Assembly: GCA_037447605.1 (NCBI GenBank)
Contig: CM074804.1
Location: 3,676,515 to 3,740,514 of the forward strand
DNA: 64,000 bases
Reading direction: 5' to 3'
From: Zygnema circumcarinatum
Lineage: Eukaryota > Streptophyta > Zygnematophyceae > Zygnematales > Zygnemataceae
Both the position numbers and the translations under genes were made by a program. The first letter of the stretch is position 1; the number at the start of each line of letters is the position of its first letter. This document shows, in pieces, positions 38,787 to 51,212 of the stretch. The notes under the pieces are model-generated. The model did no database searches. It worked only from the letters and a program-made list of their open reading frames with translations, and was not told where the DNA came from.

Positions 38787-39431
38787 TTTTTGTTAGGTTT
38801 TTGTTAGGGAAACTAAGAAATCAGACTGCAGAGATAGTCCTTGAGAAGCTTGGCTCTGCAACAGGAGCTCATATAAAGAATGGTATTAGGCCATGCAAAG
38901 GTGTCTGCGAGTGTACAGTTTTTATGACATGCAGCAATTGTCTGTATGATGAAAAGGAAGGGTGGCAAGTAAAATTAGTCCAATGTTATGCTTTTTGTAC
39001 TAACCCCTGCCCCTCCTCGCCTCTTCCCCCCATCCTCCCCCTCAAGGCATTGAGATTGGTGGAATGAATTTCGCTTTGTTTCTACTAACGAGCAAAGAAA
39101 AAATTCGTATACCAATTTAGAAATTCATTTCCGAAAGCAACAAAGCAAGCTGCATAATTCTCAAGCAGGTATAGCACAATCATCGTTGGCACTGGCTGCA
39201 CATTGATAGGGACAAAAAAAGTGCATTTCTTGCATATCGACAAAAAAAGTGCATTTTCTTGCATGCTCACTCTGTATACAAGTAAAAATTCCATACTGGG
39301 CGTTTGCTCTTCCTTCTCTAGACCCTATAGCCGTCTATCCTTCGACATTCTGGAGGTGAAATAACCGCTACCAGACAGTACCAGTTTCCACCAAGAACTG
39401 TCCTATGTAAAAGTACACGAGATAAACATCA
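38787..39431. other. Spacer between two convergent genes
   Basis: A 645-bp tail-to-tail spacer, AT-leaning, presumably two facing 3' UTRs. A duplicated AAAAAAAGTGCATTT-like segment at about 39,216-39,255 is the only repeat seen. No gene found. Confidence 0.7.
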
Positions 39432-41245
39432 TTATTTTGTCATTGGCAGTCCACTTGCTTGCCAAGCGCCAAAGCCACCCTGAACATCTGTCAAGTTTTC
39501 ATATGCCTGCATTATCAAAACTCCAGATAGAGGCACATGCAGGTAAAGGATATTGTCAAAACAGGATCATCCAGTCAACGCACGCGATAGCTTATCAAAC
39601 AAACTAATCAGACGGAATTAACTGCAAACAATACAATTTGTGATATCTATAGAGTGGTAATAACAATCTCATCAAGTAGAATTAAAGCACTGTCGCAAGC
39701 AAAAAAAAAAAAAAAAAAATCTGCAACATGGTAATTGCAGCCATTTCAAGTGATCAGTGTCAAGTGAGTACATTGCCAATGATGATAGTGCTTGTATGTA
39801 CTGGAGGACGTTAACTGAAGATAAGGGATCTGTTCACTCAATCGATTATGTCCTCACTTTCTGTGATCTTTCTCAAACGAGGGAACAGACAGATGTATCT
39901 GGACGCGACAAAAGGAAATGGAACTACGCACCGCATTTTTCAGTTCATTGACTGCCATTGCCGAACGCTTCCCACTCTGGCACCCCTGCAAAAAATGAAC
40001 CCAAACATACGGCACAGCAAAATGATGTGCTTCCAGGCAGTTTTAACTCTTGGCACTCCCATCAAATGTCCTAATACAATCAAAACGCATTTAACCCTCA
40101 GCAGCCCACAGATAGTCATAACACAACAGCTTGTTGAGGACGTCGTTGAAAAAAAAGTTGTGGAAAAAATAACTTTGAGCGTGTTTTTCTACGAACACCT
40201 ACAGTGCGGCTTACATCCCAGAAAGAAAGCATACCACAACAAGCTTGTCTTGTTGGCTGAAGCACTTGCTGACGTCCTCCAAGAAGGACGGGTTTTTGGC
40301 CATTCCTGCATTGCAGCGAGTTGTGAAAAACGCGTCAAGAGAGGAAGGAAGGGTTGGAAGGATCACGCAAGCACACCCGTACAGTAAGCTCACAGAGAAG
40401 GAGAACTGACACTCACCTCCACCGCTGGAAAACATGAAGGGGACGTTGACCGCTCCTTCAACATGGCCGTTTGCAAATTCCTCGGGAGTCCTGCACACAT
40501 ACCCCCAACCTGGGTGAGAACAGATGCCATGGAACAGTTTTATGAGCCCACTTCACTGCAGATAATCCATAGACTCACACCAACAGCAATAAAGCTAAGA
40601 TTAATTTAGTTCGATAATAGTTGCAGTTCAGCCCTCTCTATTCTTTCCTTGAGAGTGATATGCGTGCCAGCAAAACTACTTATTATATTCTCTAAATTCT
40701 GAAGGTCTATCAGACTTGCGTCCACCGCGCTCGCTGCACGCTGATTACTCAGTCAGACAAAATGCAAAAACCTGCTCTATGCTGCAAAGGTACAGTCTAC
40801 CATGTAAGACAACAGTCCCTTGCTCTCCCTGAGCGACCAGCATACAAGGCGCCTTGCAGCAGGCATCCCATACCTGACATCCAAATAGCTGTGCCCTGTC
40901 TCTACGAGCTCCTTTGCCACCTCCACCGGTACAACCTTCATGCTGGCCATAGTTCTGCACGCCCGCAACATCACCAGCAGAAGTAAGAGCGCTATCCAGG
41001 TCGGCCTCACTGTTCAGACGCAGGCCGAAGCACGTGCACGACCTTACAGCGCGCAGCGAGAGGGAGGGCGGGCGGCAGGCGAGCCGCGCCCTCCCCTCCG
41101 CGGGCCCGCGCCACTCCCTGCGCGGCGCGAGCGAGGGCGCGGCCGCGGCGCGGGGGAGGGCAGGCAGACCCCGCGAGGAGGGCCGCCATAGAGCGGCGGC
41201 GGCAGCAGCCGCCCGCGCATGCAGCAGCGGCGTGGCCATGGCCAT
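39432..41245 (-). CDS. Single-domain rhodanese (sulfurtransferase-like), probably plastid-targeted
   Basis: Six exons on the minus strand: 41043-41245, 40874-40954, 40417-40490, 40235-40305, 39932-39985, 39432-39506. They join to 185 residues with closed phases. The first exon (MAMATPLLHARAAAAAAALW...) is rich in Ala, Arg and Ser, like a plastid transit peptide. The rhodanese domain follows: VPVEVAKELVETGHSYLDVR, then TPEEFANGHVEGAVNVPFMF, active-site loop GCQSGKRS (Cys145 persulfide-forming), and the end YENLTDVQGGFGAWQASGLP. Motif order matches plant STR14-16/18-type proteins. The CxxxxR active loop is complete, so catalytic activity is plausible; the sulfur acceptor is unknown. I chose the first ATG of the downstream pair at 41,245; an upstream in-frame ATG at 41,308 would add 21 residues. 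Confidence 0.92.
39701..39719. repeat. Poly(A) run in the last rhodanese intron
   Basis: Nineteen consecutive A on the plus strand, which is poly(T) on the transcribed sense of the minus-strand gene, within the intron between 39,507 and 39,931. Confidence 0.95.
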
Positions 41246-42571
41246 GGAAGAGGACGTACTCGTCAGAGGGACGGAGGGAGCGAGAGGGCAGCGCACGCAC
41301 GCACGCACGCGGGCGGGGTCGAAGTCCGGCCGCGCCCGCTAGTCCGCTTCCGCTTTGGCTCGCGGCCGCCCGCCGGCTGACGCGCGCGCGAACCTGCGCC
41401 GCACCTTCGCTGCGGAAGGGGAGTCGCGAGTCGCGACAAGACGCGGTCACGCGGCCAGCGCGGGGCGTATGTGCCGGAATATCGTAATATCTCCGTATCG
41501 TATCTCTGGAATATCGGATGCGTGCCGCGGGGCGCCCTCCGCCTACCGTACGGGAGTGGAACGGAAACGAGAGAGGGCGAGGGCGGGTCGACCTCGACAG
41601 AGGGCGGTGGGGGGCTCGTCATTCCGCTGTCATCATTTGTGGCGCGGGAAGTAGGCAGGTAGGCACTAGGTTGAAAGGATACTTGCTTACTTATCCCCCC
41701 ATATTGAAAATGTAGAGTAGACCCAGGCAAAGCACCTAACGTCTTTTTCAAGATTGCAAGCCCTGTCCACGACGGCTAGATGTCGTGATTGGTTGGTCAC
41801 TTTGCTTGTGAGGGGAGGGTACGCAGAGAGCCTCAAGGAAGTTTTCGTGTCGCGCTTCTTTTTATTCGGTATAGCAATGGAAAGCACGAGATGGCCCGTT
41901 CGCCGCTCGCAAGAGGACGATCTTGATACAAACAACAAGCTATACCGGGCGTGCTCTCACCGCCTTCGAGCAGCCGCTCCTTCTGAAAGGAACGTCGCAA
42001 TCCCCTCCAGAGGGTTCTTGAGTTGACGCAACAAGCGGCAAACAGAGACGTGATTGACGCTGCACGCACACAACGACCCAACGAGATGGTTCATCACGCC
42101 ATTGCCATCTGAGCAGCACCACCCAATCGGTTTCCATTCTTCAGATCGGACCATTGACGCGTTTCTCCAGTCCTGCGGAGCCACCTGGCAGCACCGAGGT
42201 GTATGGAGCCACCTCCCTACACTGATGAAATCCAATGCCCGCCAACACCCTCCTATTCCCAACCACTACCGCATGCTGTAAAGCCCCACTGTCTCCGAGG
42301 GTCCTAGATGAAAAAAGTCTGACGCTTGCATACGATCGAGGACAGCCTAGGCACCTAAACTTTCTAAGCAGAAAGGGACGATTCAAAAGGCGTTGGTGAC
42401 GATCGCCCCGGGACTGCTCCGGCCTCACCAAACAGCCACAGACAGTTGAGTCTCAGTAGCAGCCACCCTTTTAAACGCATACTCTACTTCTATCTCTTCC
42501 CTACTTCATGTCACACCGTTTTGAACGGCAAAGGAAGCGGTAAACTTGAGCAGGATATGACATTAATGGAA
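41246..42571. other. GC-rich rhodanese upstream region and JmjC 3' flank
   Basis: From 41,246 to about 41,650 the sequence is very CpG-rich, with a GCAC repeat at 41,292-41,310 and near-repeats of GGAATATCG around 41,476-41,516. This is the likely rhodanese promoter and 5' UTR. From about 41,700 to 42,571 it has ordinary composition and is probably 3' UTR and spacer of the minus-strand JmjC gene. I saw no conserved protein on either strand. Confidence 0.65.
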
Positions 42572-45500
42572 TCACTTGAAACGCTCTCCCTTCTTCTTGT
42601 GGGCAGGTTGGCTTCGGGGCTGTTTGGTCACAGGCGCCAAAGGAAGGGGACTTGAGCAAGCCGTCATCACTTCATTCAGTCGTTCCAATTGGCCGAACAA
42701 ACTCCTCACAGCATCCATGTCAGAGCCACCTAGAAGCCCATACAAGTCATGCGGTTGCAAAGTAAACGGATAAGAAACAAGTCATTTCAAGACAGGCAAT
42801 AAGCCTCCAAAAATTGAGGGTTTTCAGCGTAAATCCAATTCCTAAATGCTTTTGCAAAGATCACAAGTATTATTCATAAGTTGAACAAGTGAGAAACCAT
42901 CAAAGAATGCCAGACTGAAGCCCATTCCGACTCCACCCATTCCCTTGAACTAACACTAAACGACCTCCCATGAAAATAAGCCAATCAATCCTCCCTGCCC
43001 GTCACCACCAGGGAGCTCTTACGTACCCCACATGAATTCCTCCGCTTGCAGGAGGAGCTCGAAAATGGAAGGCTCTCCTTGTACAAAAGACTCCTTTAGT
43101 ATCTTCTCAGCCTGCAATGCCCCTCCCCCCCAAAACCACAACCCACCACCGCCAACTCCCGACCCTTTCAGATAACAGATGCAGACAGCAGAGGCGCAAC
43201 GGGTTTACAAACCCACTCCGTTTTCTATAATGAAAGAAATGCAAAAGAGGAAATCAACCCATGAGAATGCCATTCTTGGAAATCAACTAGCCCCTGAAAC
43301 CGACATGGCTCTTAAAGACACTTTGCTCTCCCTTTGATGCCCCCAGTTAGCGTTAGCCCTTCCATCCCGGGCCAGCGACGCGCAGTGAGGTGGCCATGAA
43401 TGGGCTGTGGAGATGTCAGCTGACCTGCTGCACCCAGAGCTCTGCTCTCTGCGCGCGGCCAAGTCGATAACTTTCGAGTCGTGCTTGAGTTAAGGAGCTT
43501 CTGCTAGATTCCAGTCTTCCTCCTTCCACTGCACACAGATTAGCCCCTGCAAAGAGAAGAAGCAAGATAAACAGTTCGCCAGACATTCTTGCTCACAGCA
43601 ACAACACCTGCGGCTGCAGTCATTTGCGGTTCAACAAACTTTTTGTTCTGTCATTTGTTGTGAGGGAGAAACGTTCTCGACTCAGCTCCATGCAGTTTGA
43701 ACATGCTCGTAAGAAACGCAATGCAGCTACAGTCATAAACAATACAGAAGGCCTCACGTTGATTCTGTCCTTTGCCGCGTAATCTGGCTTTCTTCAGCAT
43801 CTCTTCCAAATCTGCAAGCGAGTATGTGTACAGCAGTGTCCTTGCAGCCGGTCCACAGCTGCAAAAGTGTCTTGAAGTCAAGGAAACAAACTGATTAAAT
43901 TACCAAACTTTGCGAAAAACCCAACGCTCGATGACTAAAAACGTCACCACTCTGTTGAATCACTTCATCCGCCCTTCCGGCAGGCTAAGAGTCTAGACAG
44001 TGAGAATATCTCCATATCTGGAGATTACACGGGCAATGCTCAGCAACATTCACAATAGGTAAGCCGAATGACTCGCCAACGGCAGCAGTAAGAGGATATT
44101 TGAGGTGCGCACTGGAGGCAGGCCTGCTTCTTGGCCCGGCAGCCGCACGTGACGGCTGCGAGGAAGACGCTCCCCTGGCAGACGGCGCACGCGCTGTGGG
44201 CGGCGCTGCGCTGCCGACTGCGGACTGTGCCCTCCATCGCCTGAGCGCCTCTTTGGTCACTTTGCTGCTTCAGAACTTTCCCCAGTTGCTCCTCCAGCCT
44301 GATTCGGCAGAAACATCCACACGACGTTTCTATGAGGAGAATTCACAACTTTTCATCTACAAAGGCAGTGGCATGCAGTGCACAGGCTAGCTGCAATAAC
44401 TGCAGAAGCAGACACCTAGCCATCGGAAAACGTTTCAGAATCCAAGAGAGCTGAACGTCGGCCACACAAGGTGCAGCAAGGCAGCAGCCTGCAGTGCATC
44501 TCGCCCGAGGTCCAAGGCATACGCGGAGGCATAACTCAGGAAGCTCACTGTTTTTGTGAGTCAAAAAGGGCTTTTCGCAAAAGACTGCGAGCAGGTGGTC
44601 TTAGGCATTGCTTGCATACCAGGGGGCCATGTGAGCAGGAGCATTCCCTTGGGCGGCCCTGCACAAAAGTTCGTGGAAGTCAAGAGCAGGCGTTTTGTGA
44701 AAGCGCCGATACTTGACGGTTCCTGCACCCAGCCCCACAGAAAACACCTGAACTACATCATTTCCAGCTGCTATAGAAATTGGTCCACACCAAAATCATC
44801 AAATCTTGCGTGTCTATCGAGTCTGCTCTCTACTGTATTCGATAAATTGTATAACACATTGCAACGACAGTTGCAAAAAGCCAAGTCATGGAAGCAATAG
44901 CTTGAGTGCCATTGTGAAGGAGGGGGCACCTGCAGCTCCAAAAGGCAGCCAGTCCACTGGAGCGAAGTTCACTGCCTCCGCACAATTGAACTGCTCAACC
45001 CGCATTGCCAGTTTTCTCAACAATTCAGGATTCAGGAAACTTAGTGGTCCAGAGCTGACATTGCTTCACTACAGCATGAAAGTAGCAGTAGTAATAATAA
45101 TGGAAGGGCAAAAAAACGCACGCCATGGTTAAAGCCTGCATGGTAAGCTCGGGGATACGTGATGACAAACTCCCCCGGCAGCTGCCCCTCCCAAGAACAA
45201 TAAAGCGCTTGTAAGCAGTGAGAGCATTCCCACAATTCTCTGGTACGTCAATAAAAGAGCCTACATGAAATTGCCCTTTTGAAACCAATAGGAAAACGCG
45301 TTGCTCAACTCTTTCCGGCAGTAAACACCACACCATTGAAATCTTCCAACTAGCACCATTGAAATCTTGCTTGACTGCACTCTCCACGACCAAAAGGGGA
45401 AAGGGATTGAATAATTCAAAGTGTACAGAACAAGAAAGGAGACCCCAGCTCAGGCTCTTGTGACTTTCTTCAACATTAGGATAGAAACGCTCAGAGATGG

Positions 45501-48500
45501 CTACCTGCCGCACTCGATAAAGTGGGACCTTCCGCGCAAGAAGGTGCGTAGGCGAGACAGCTGTCACAAGCTCATGCAGCCTGCAAGGGACTGCAATGCG
45601 CTTTCAGGCCCTTACAACAAGGCCACTATAATGAGCTGCCTCAATGTCCTGGAAAGAGCAAAATTCAGAGCAAAATTGTTCCTCGAGAAGGAAAGATCCG
45701 ACTAATTAAAGAGGCTACTCACAGATCAGGGCGTTTTGCAAACAGGGCAGGGACTTTCTGCCGCATCGCCCTCTCAAAATTTGCAGCCTCTGCTGCTGGC
45801 ACGCCGTACCTACACTCCTCCCAAATGCACAAACCGGCTATTTCAATTATCAAATCAACAAGATGCTGAAATTCTTTCTTCATTAGAAAGGTCAGGTAGG
45901 CGTCGATGCTCAAGTAAAAAATAACTACTCTAATCAAAGTCACAACCTCGTGCGCTTACACAACAAGCTTTAAGCGTTGAAGTACAAGTGGAGTCGCAGG
46001 GATCGGAGGTACCCATCGTATGTTCAAAGCAGCTGTCACGCTATTTCCCTCTGACTTAAAATTGAAATCTATATTTAAGCTCTATACCAACAAGTGACCT
46101 TGTGTGCATTGCAACTCCACGTTGACGATGATGCACAACTTCAGAGCAGGCAATCCTGTTCCACTTCCTTGTTGTAGGCATGCAGCCTCTCTTGCGCATG
46201 TCCAAATAGAATGAATCACAAGAGGGCAAATCAAGGACGAAACAATGGCGGGGTAGCGGGGCGTAAGGGCGGACCAGGTTTTGGGGGCCCCAAGATGGTG
46301 GTAGTTGACTGAGTACAGAAAGTTATCCTCGGTGTGGAAACAGAATGCTGCAAGTCCAGTCCGTCAGCCACAAGGTGCGAAGTGGCAGTCTCAGTCTTGA
46401 GAGCTTAAAGCTACGCATACGATCTTGCACTAACTACACACATATCTTCCGAACAAGAAAGCCTCACATTTTCATGAATGTAGTAGCTACTCTCATGTGG
46501 AGGCCCCTTTCTAGCCCACAAAGTCTCTTGACCTTCTAAAAACAAGTACCTCACTAATTTTCAGCCGAGGACTTGGAAAGCTGTGGAAAAAAGTTATTCG
46601 AAAGAGGCGAGCAAGCAAGCCAGAATCCTGGAATGCTATTTGCAGACAATGAGTTCTTGCCCATGTCCTTCATCTCGAACATGCCATGAATGGTATTCTT
46701 GCCTGTGAATATCATGCCAATGTACATCCATGGCACGGTAACTCCAGGCATCTTTCCATCGAGAAACTGCAGCAGGGAGCCTTCAAGCCGTGGCAAGTTC
46801 AGCAGGTTCCACGGACTCTGGGCGTATTTATCCTCTGCAAATTTCCGCGTTCAATTAAAGTCATTAGCAAATTTATACAAGAAGTTACCCTATCCATCTT
46901 CGCCCAAGTCAAATTCTTTAACGTGAGCAGAGGACCTAACCTACCGGCTGTTGATTTCGATGGCTGAGGGAAGCCGCTTCCCACCATAAGATCACTTCCA
47001 TAGTCCACCTGTTTAAGCCCCCACCCTCCTACACTAAGTCAACCCGGACTGTTGTCAACCAAACACAGAAGAAGTCATATAGTTAAGGTCGAACTGCGTT
47101 CAATAGCGTCGGACTTCATGGCATGGTTCGAATTCAAGTTGACAAGCAATAAGAACCCTGGGCGAGATAGCAGCAATGACCATTCAAGATACTGCTCTCC
47201 ACTAATTAAATGTCATTTTATGAAATGAAAACCTTCAGCAAGTCCGTACACATAATGAACTACATAGTGAATCACACAAACAAAGAGAAACAATAATATT
47301 ATCGTCTCCCCCTGCAAGTTGAGTTCGAACTGTGTGGCACCTCTACTTCCTCAGTTTCTGTCTCCACAATGCGCCAGAACTCCTGCTCCAATATGCGGGC
47401 CAATTTCTCGCCTTTAGCATTCTTCCCAACTCTGTCGATCCTGCAGTCCATGGATTACAAGAACACCAGCTCTTTCAGGGGAAAATAGAAACAGTCAGGC
47501 CTTAGAAACGCTTGACTGACGATGTAATTTGTAGATTCAAGCCAACCTAACACCGTGATGGATTCTAGCGTTGCATTAGACACCCTTCAATTGCTTCTTG
47601 CTTCTTCTACCACTTCAGATGAATACCGAGCCTCTACTCTACTCCAACTTTCAAAGAAGTTAGAAGTAGACTCAACTTGAACCACACCAAAGACTGAAAA
47701 GTGGTTTTCCAGTCATCTACACAAGGAAGCTGAATTGAATACTCATGACATTTCCTAGCAGAATTTCTGTCAAATACTGTCTTGAAAAGAACAACTTGCT
47801 ACTCAGCAGGCTTTTTACCATTGCTGCTCCATTTGAAGCGCCATTGCCTTGTATTCCTCCAAGCTGCAAACCGAGCAGTAAGTCACATTCAAAACGTCAA
47901 AAAAACATGCAGCCACATACCCTCAAAACAACAACGTTTCTCAATTCCGAACTCATCGTTTATATCACAATCGATCATCAACCTCCTTATCCTCCCGGTC
48001 TTTAGTTTCCCATTCAGTCCTTTTGGTGGAACCAACCCTGAGCGGGCACAATAAAGGCCCCTAGTATACTACAAAAGAAAGAGCCAGTAAATCCTCGCTG
48101 CAGTGTCATTCCCAAATGGAGAAAATCTTCCCAAAATGGCATAGTCAAGACAGGATCAGACCTGTATTCCTGACTTTCACAAAAGCCTTCCCCTTGCTGT
48201 AATCGATGCACTTTTTGTTTCCTTGTCGTAAAGCGTGTGGAAGGATCGAGACAGAAAGGCGGATCCCACCCTTCAGGAGGTATAACTTTACATACTCCAT
48301 ACTGAACAGTACAATAGCGAACGCTCCATGTCAAAACCTTATGTCTACCCTTTCGAAGTCATGCAGGAACAGACAGTGAGTTCTCTTCGCGTCTAACGAT
48401 CTTCTTGTTTTAGACTTAGCAAACAATGGCCAACAAAGTGCTGACCATCATCCTGTGGGCAGTGCCAGCAGGAAAAAGGTCAAGAAGCAGTATGGATTCA

Positions 48501-51212
48501 ATGTAGGCAAAACGGTGACAGACTATCTCACTGGATCAAAAGAAGGAATGGCAGTTAACAAATCTGAACAGGACAGAATTTCATGCTCTCACCTGTTCAG
48601 CGTCTGAGCGAATTGATTCGAGGAAGCTCACTGGATCAGCAAACTCTTCATCCGAAGGATTATATACCTGCTCTCCCAACACAACAAATCAGCAATGATC
48701 GTAAACTTCGCATTAAAACACCGAAACAATCGTTCAATAGAAACACATGGAGAAGTGTAATTAGGCAGCATTTCTCAGATAAGTGTCAAGCCCAGGTAAA
48801 AGCCATTTCAACCGTTCATAAGTCGCTTTCACGCAGAAAGACTTTGTGACAGTCCTTCCGGTAATGGTTGTCCTTTGTCTCTTTCCATTTTTCCTTAGAT
48901 AAATTGTTTGGCAGCAACCTTCCTCAATCTATCTAATGTATCTGAGCCCTAGTACGGTAACAATACCATTCGATGTTGCTACTAGAGACACGTCACCACT
49001 CACAGGTGCCTCGTTGATGAGGTTAAAAGTCGACTGCTCCCTGCGAGTGATGGCCAGTGAGTTCGAAAGAGCACGACGCAGCATGGCCTGCACCAAGATG
49101 GCGTCATGAAATAAAAAGAAAGACTAAACTTTTGAAAGACTGCAAAAACTTGAATGGCACCGCAAATCTCACAGCTGTAACTCCGGCATGTAAGTTTCTG
49201 CAACCACATTAGGGTCGGAACACTACGTTCGTCATTCGCTCCGACATAGAAATATGCGTGATAACAGACATACATAAAGCTATGCAGGCTTTACTTCTTC
49301 TCTATATTGCGTTCGCCTATTAGTCGTATTGGAGTAATAGCTACAGATTAGCAATTTCCAATCACATCACCACAAACACAGATGTGAGCTCGTTCTCATC
49401 ATGCTAAGCGGGCACGATGAGCAAGCGAAATATGGTCATTGAGCAAGCTGAGGAAACTTCAGTGCCCCAGGCATGCTCAAGGAATCCTGAAACGGAGATA
49501 ACTCGATCCCTAGCTTGCTGGAAGGAGGCCCTTCCTCTTAAACGCTGAGTAGCCATTTCTCATCAGTGACATCGCTTCTGAGCTCACTGAGTTCCACTAG
49601 CTGCTAGGAGTTATACCAGCCTAATGCAACACATCATCACGACAGAAAAGATCAGGAACGGAAAGAGTATGGCATGGATACCTCCTCCTCCTTGGATGGC
49701 ATGTCCATGACAGCAGGTCGCCTTTTCACTCGCCTCGTTCTGCAAGGCTGTTGCTCTTGATCTTGTGCAGCGTTCTCCCAAGAACCTTCATGTCCAGTTT
49801 TTGCCCCATCACGTGCGCCTTCAGATTTACCAGAGCCCGTTTCTGATATTCTACCTAAATGGACGTCTGCAGAAGTCTTTAAGACAATCTCCGGACGCGG
49901 AAGGGATGACACGTGTTCTGCATGTAGTTCGTCCTGTTCAATCAAGCTTCCAGTCACTGATGCATGGCCAAGAGTATCTAATGCCGCTGCATTTGATTTT
50001 TGCCATTCTTTAACCTGCAAAGGACGAGCCGTAACCCCGCTTATTGTAACAAGTTGCGAAGAAAGACATAACTTAGTAACAGCAGACGGGATTGGCCCCT
50101 CTTCGTGTTTCACAGGGATCGTTGAAAGACCAAGGCATCATCTTAAAAAGATACATTGCCAAAAAAATGGCAGTGTGTTGCTCTTCGGTACACATTAGTT
50201 GAAAAATCGCCTAAGCGAAGGTTTTTTGGCTGAGTACTTGCTGACATGCTGACTTACTCCGCTCTCACTTTTCTCGAACAATGACAAATGCTGCTATCAG
50301 AGCCTCACCTCTAGGTTGTTTAACGACACGCCTTGTAGTTCAGATGGGGGTTTCCTTTTCCGTGCAATGGTTGCCTTAGCTGACACCTTCCGCCGTTTCA
50401 CCCTCTGCTGCCCTGAATTTGGATCGCATACATCCTCACTTCTAGTCTCTTCAGACGGTAACTCTAGCTCACTAGACCTCCGAGTTGACCCCAATGCACC
50501 ATGGGGAGTCAGCCCCGACTTCGCCTCCAATGTGGAGACCTGAGAAGTAGAGATGTCTGCACTTTTTGATTGCTCAGCTTGCTGCCAAGTCATCGCTATC
50601 GAATCAGCTATTGCTCTCCGAAGCATCATCTGCAAAACAGTTTAGTTACCTTAGCTCAGGAGATATTTCGAAGGCTGGGCAATAACGAAAACCTTTGACA
50701 CGCATGAGCATGAAAGCAGGACATTGTACAGAATGTGAAATGCACCTCCTCTGCGCTAATTCAGTTCACAATGCAACAGTACCCTGATGGAAAAAAATGA
50801 TTTCGGATGTCAAGCAATAAAGTTTATGAAAGTGCATTTCTCCCTCTACCTCAGACCAATTATGAGCGTTGCTGATACCTATGTTCAACATAAATTAAGA
50901 TCCAACCATCTTAAACTCCAGAACGCAATCGCAGAAGAAATAAAGAGCGAAAACTTCTTCAAATGAGGTGCATTCTACCTCTTCTGCCCATGTTGATGCT
51001 TCTAACTTGGCAGGAAAGCGCATGGCATTGCTCGCTCGACATTGCCTCTGTCTCGGCATTCCTTTCTCCTCCCCCAGAGAGGGAGTGCAAGGAGAACTCG
51101 CCAGCTCGTCATGTTCCTTCCTCCTCGTAGCAGCCGCCATAGCCACCACCCTCCTCTGCGGCACAGCCTTCCTGCAGCTCGCTCGCCCGCCCTGTGCCTT
51201 CAGGCCCTCCAT
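42572..51212 (-). CDS. JmjN-JmjC-C5HC2 histone lysine demethylase-type protein (KDM5/JMJ14-like catalytic core)
   Basis: Twenty-one minus-strand exons: 50979-51212, 50309-50629, 49682-50014, 49004-49087, 48593-48667, 48162-48301, 47819-47863, 47341-47440, 46945-47008, 46703-46834, 46275-46347, 45723-45809, 45505-45580, 45122-45181, 44930-44990, 44620-44722, 44113-44298, 43758-43870, 43425-43546, 43027-43111, 42572-42729. They give 883 residues, all phases closing. After a 320-residue basic/serine-rich extension comes JmjN (NPSDEEFADPVSFLESIR, YGVCKVIPPEGWDPPF). JmjC has Fe(II) ligands His514 and Glu516 (FCFHTEDN) and His602 (YPRAYHAGFNHG), spaced 88 apart as in KDM4A, and 2-oxoglutarate residues Asn524 and Lys532. 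The C5HC2 zinc finger (Cys700-Cys730) has all eight ligands. No FYRN/FYRC, PHD or ARID domain was found. Probable nuclear enzyme; H3K4 specificity is only inferred. The intron after 46,703 is GC-AG. Confidence 0.94.

Noticed and set aside
41754-42431. Overlapping short open frames on both strands between the rhodanese and JmjC genes
   Set aside because: No recognisable domain, no consistent splice structure, composition like the flanking non-coding DNA.
45122-45130. A GC donor (CATG/GCGTGC) after YHAGFNH in the JmjC gene
   Set aside because: A GT donor two bases later (CATGGC/GTGCGT) keeps phase and restores the conserved Gly, so it is a normal GT-AG intron.
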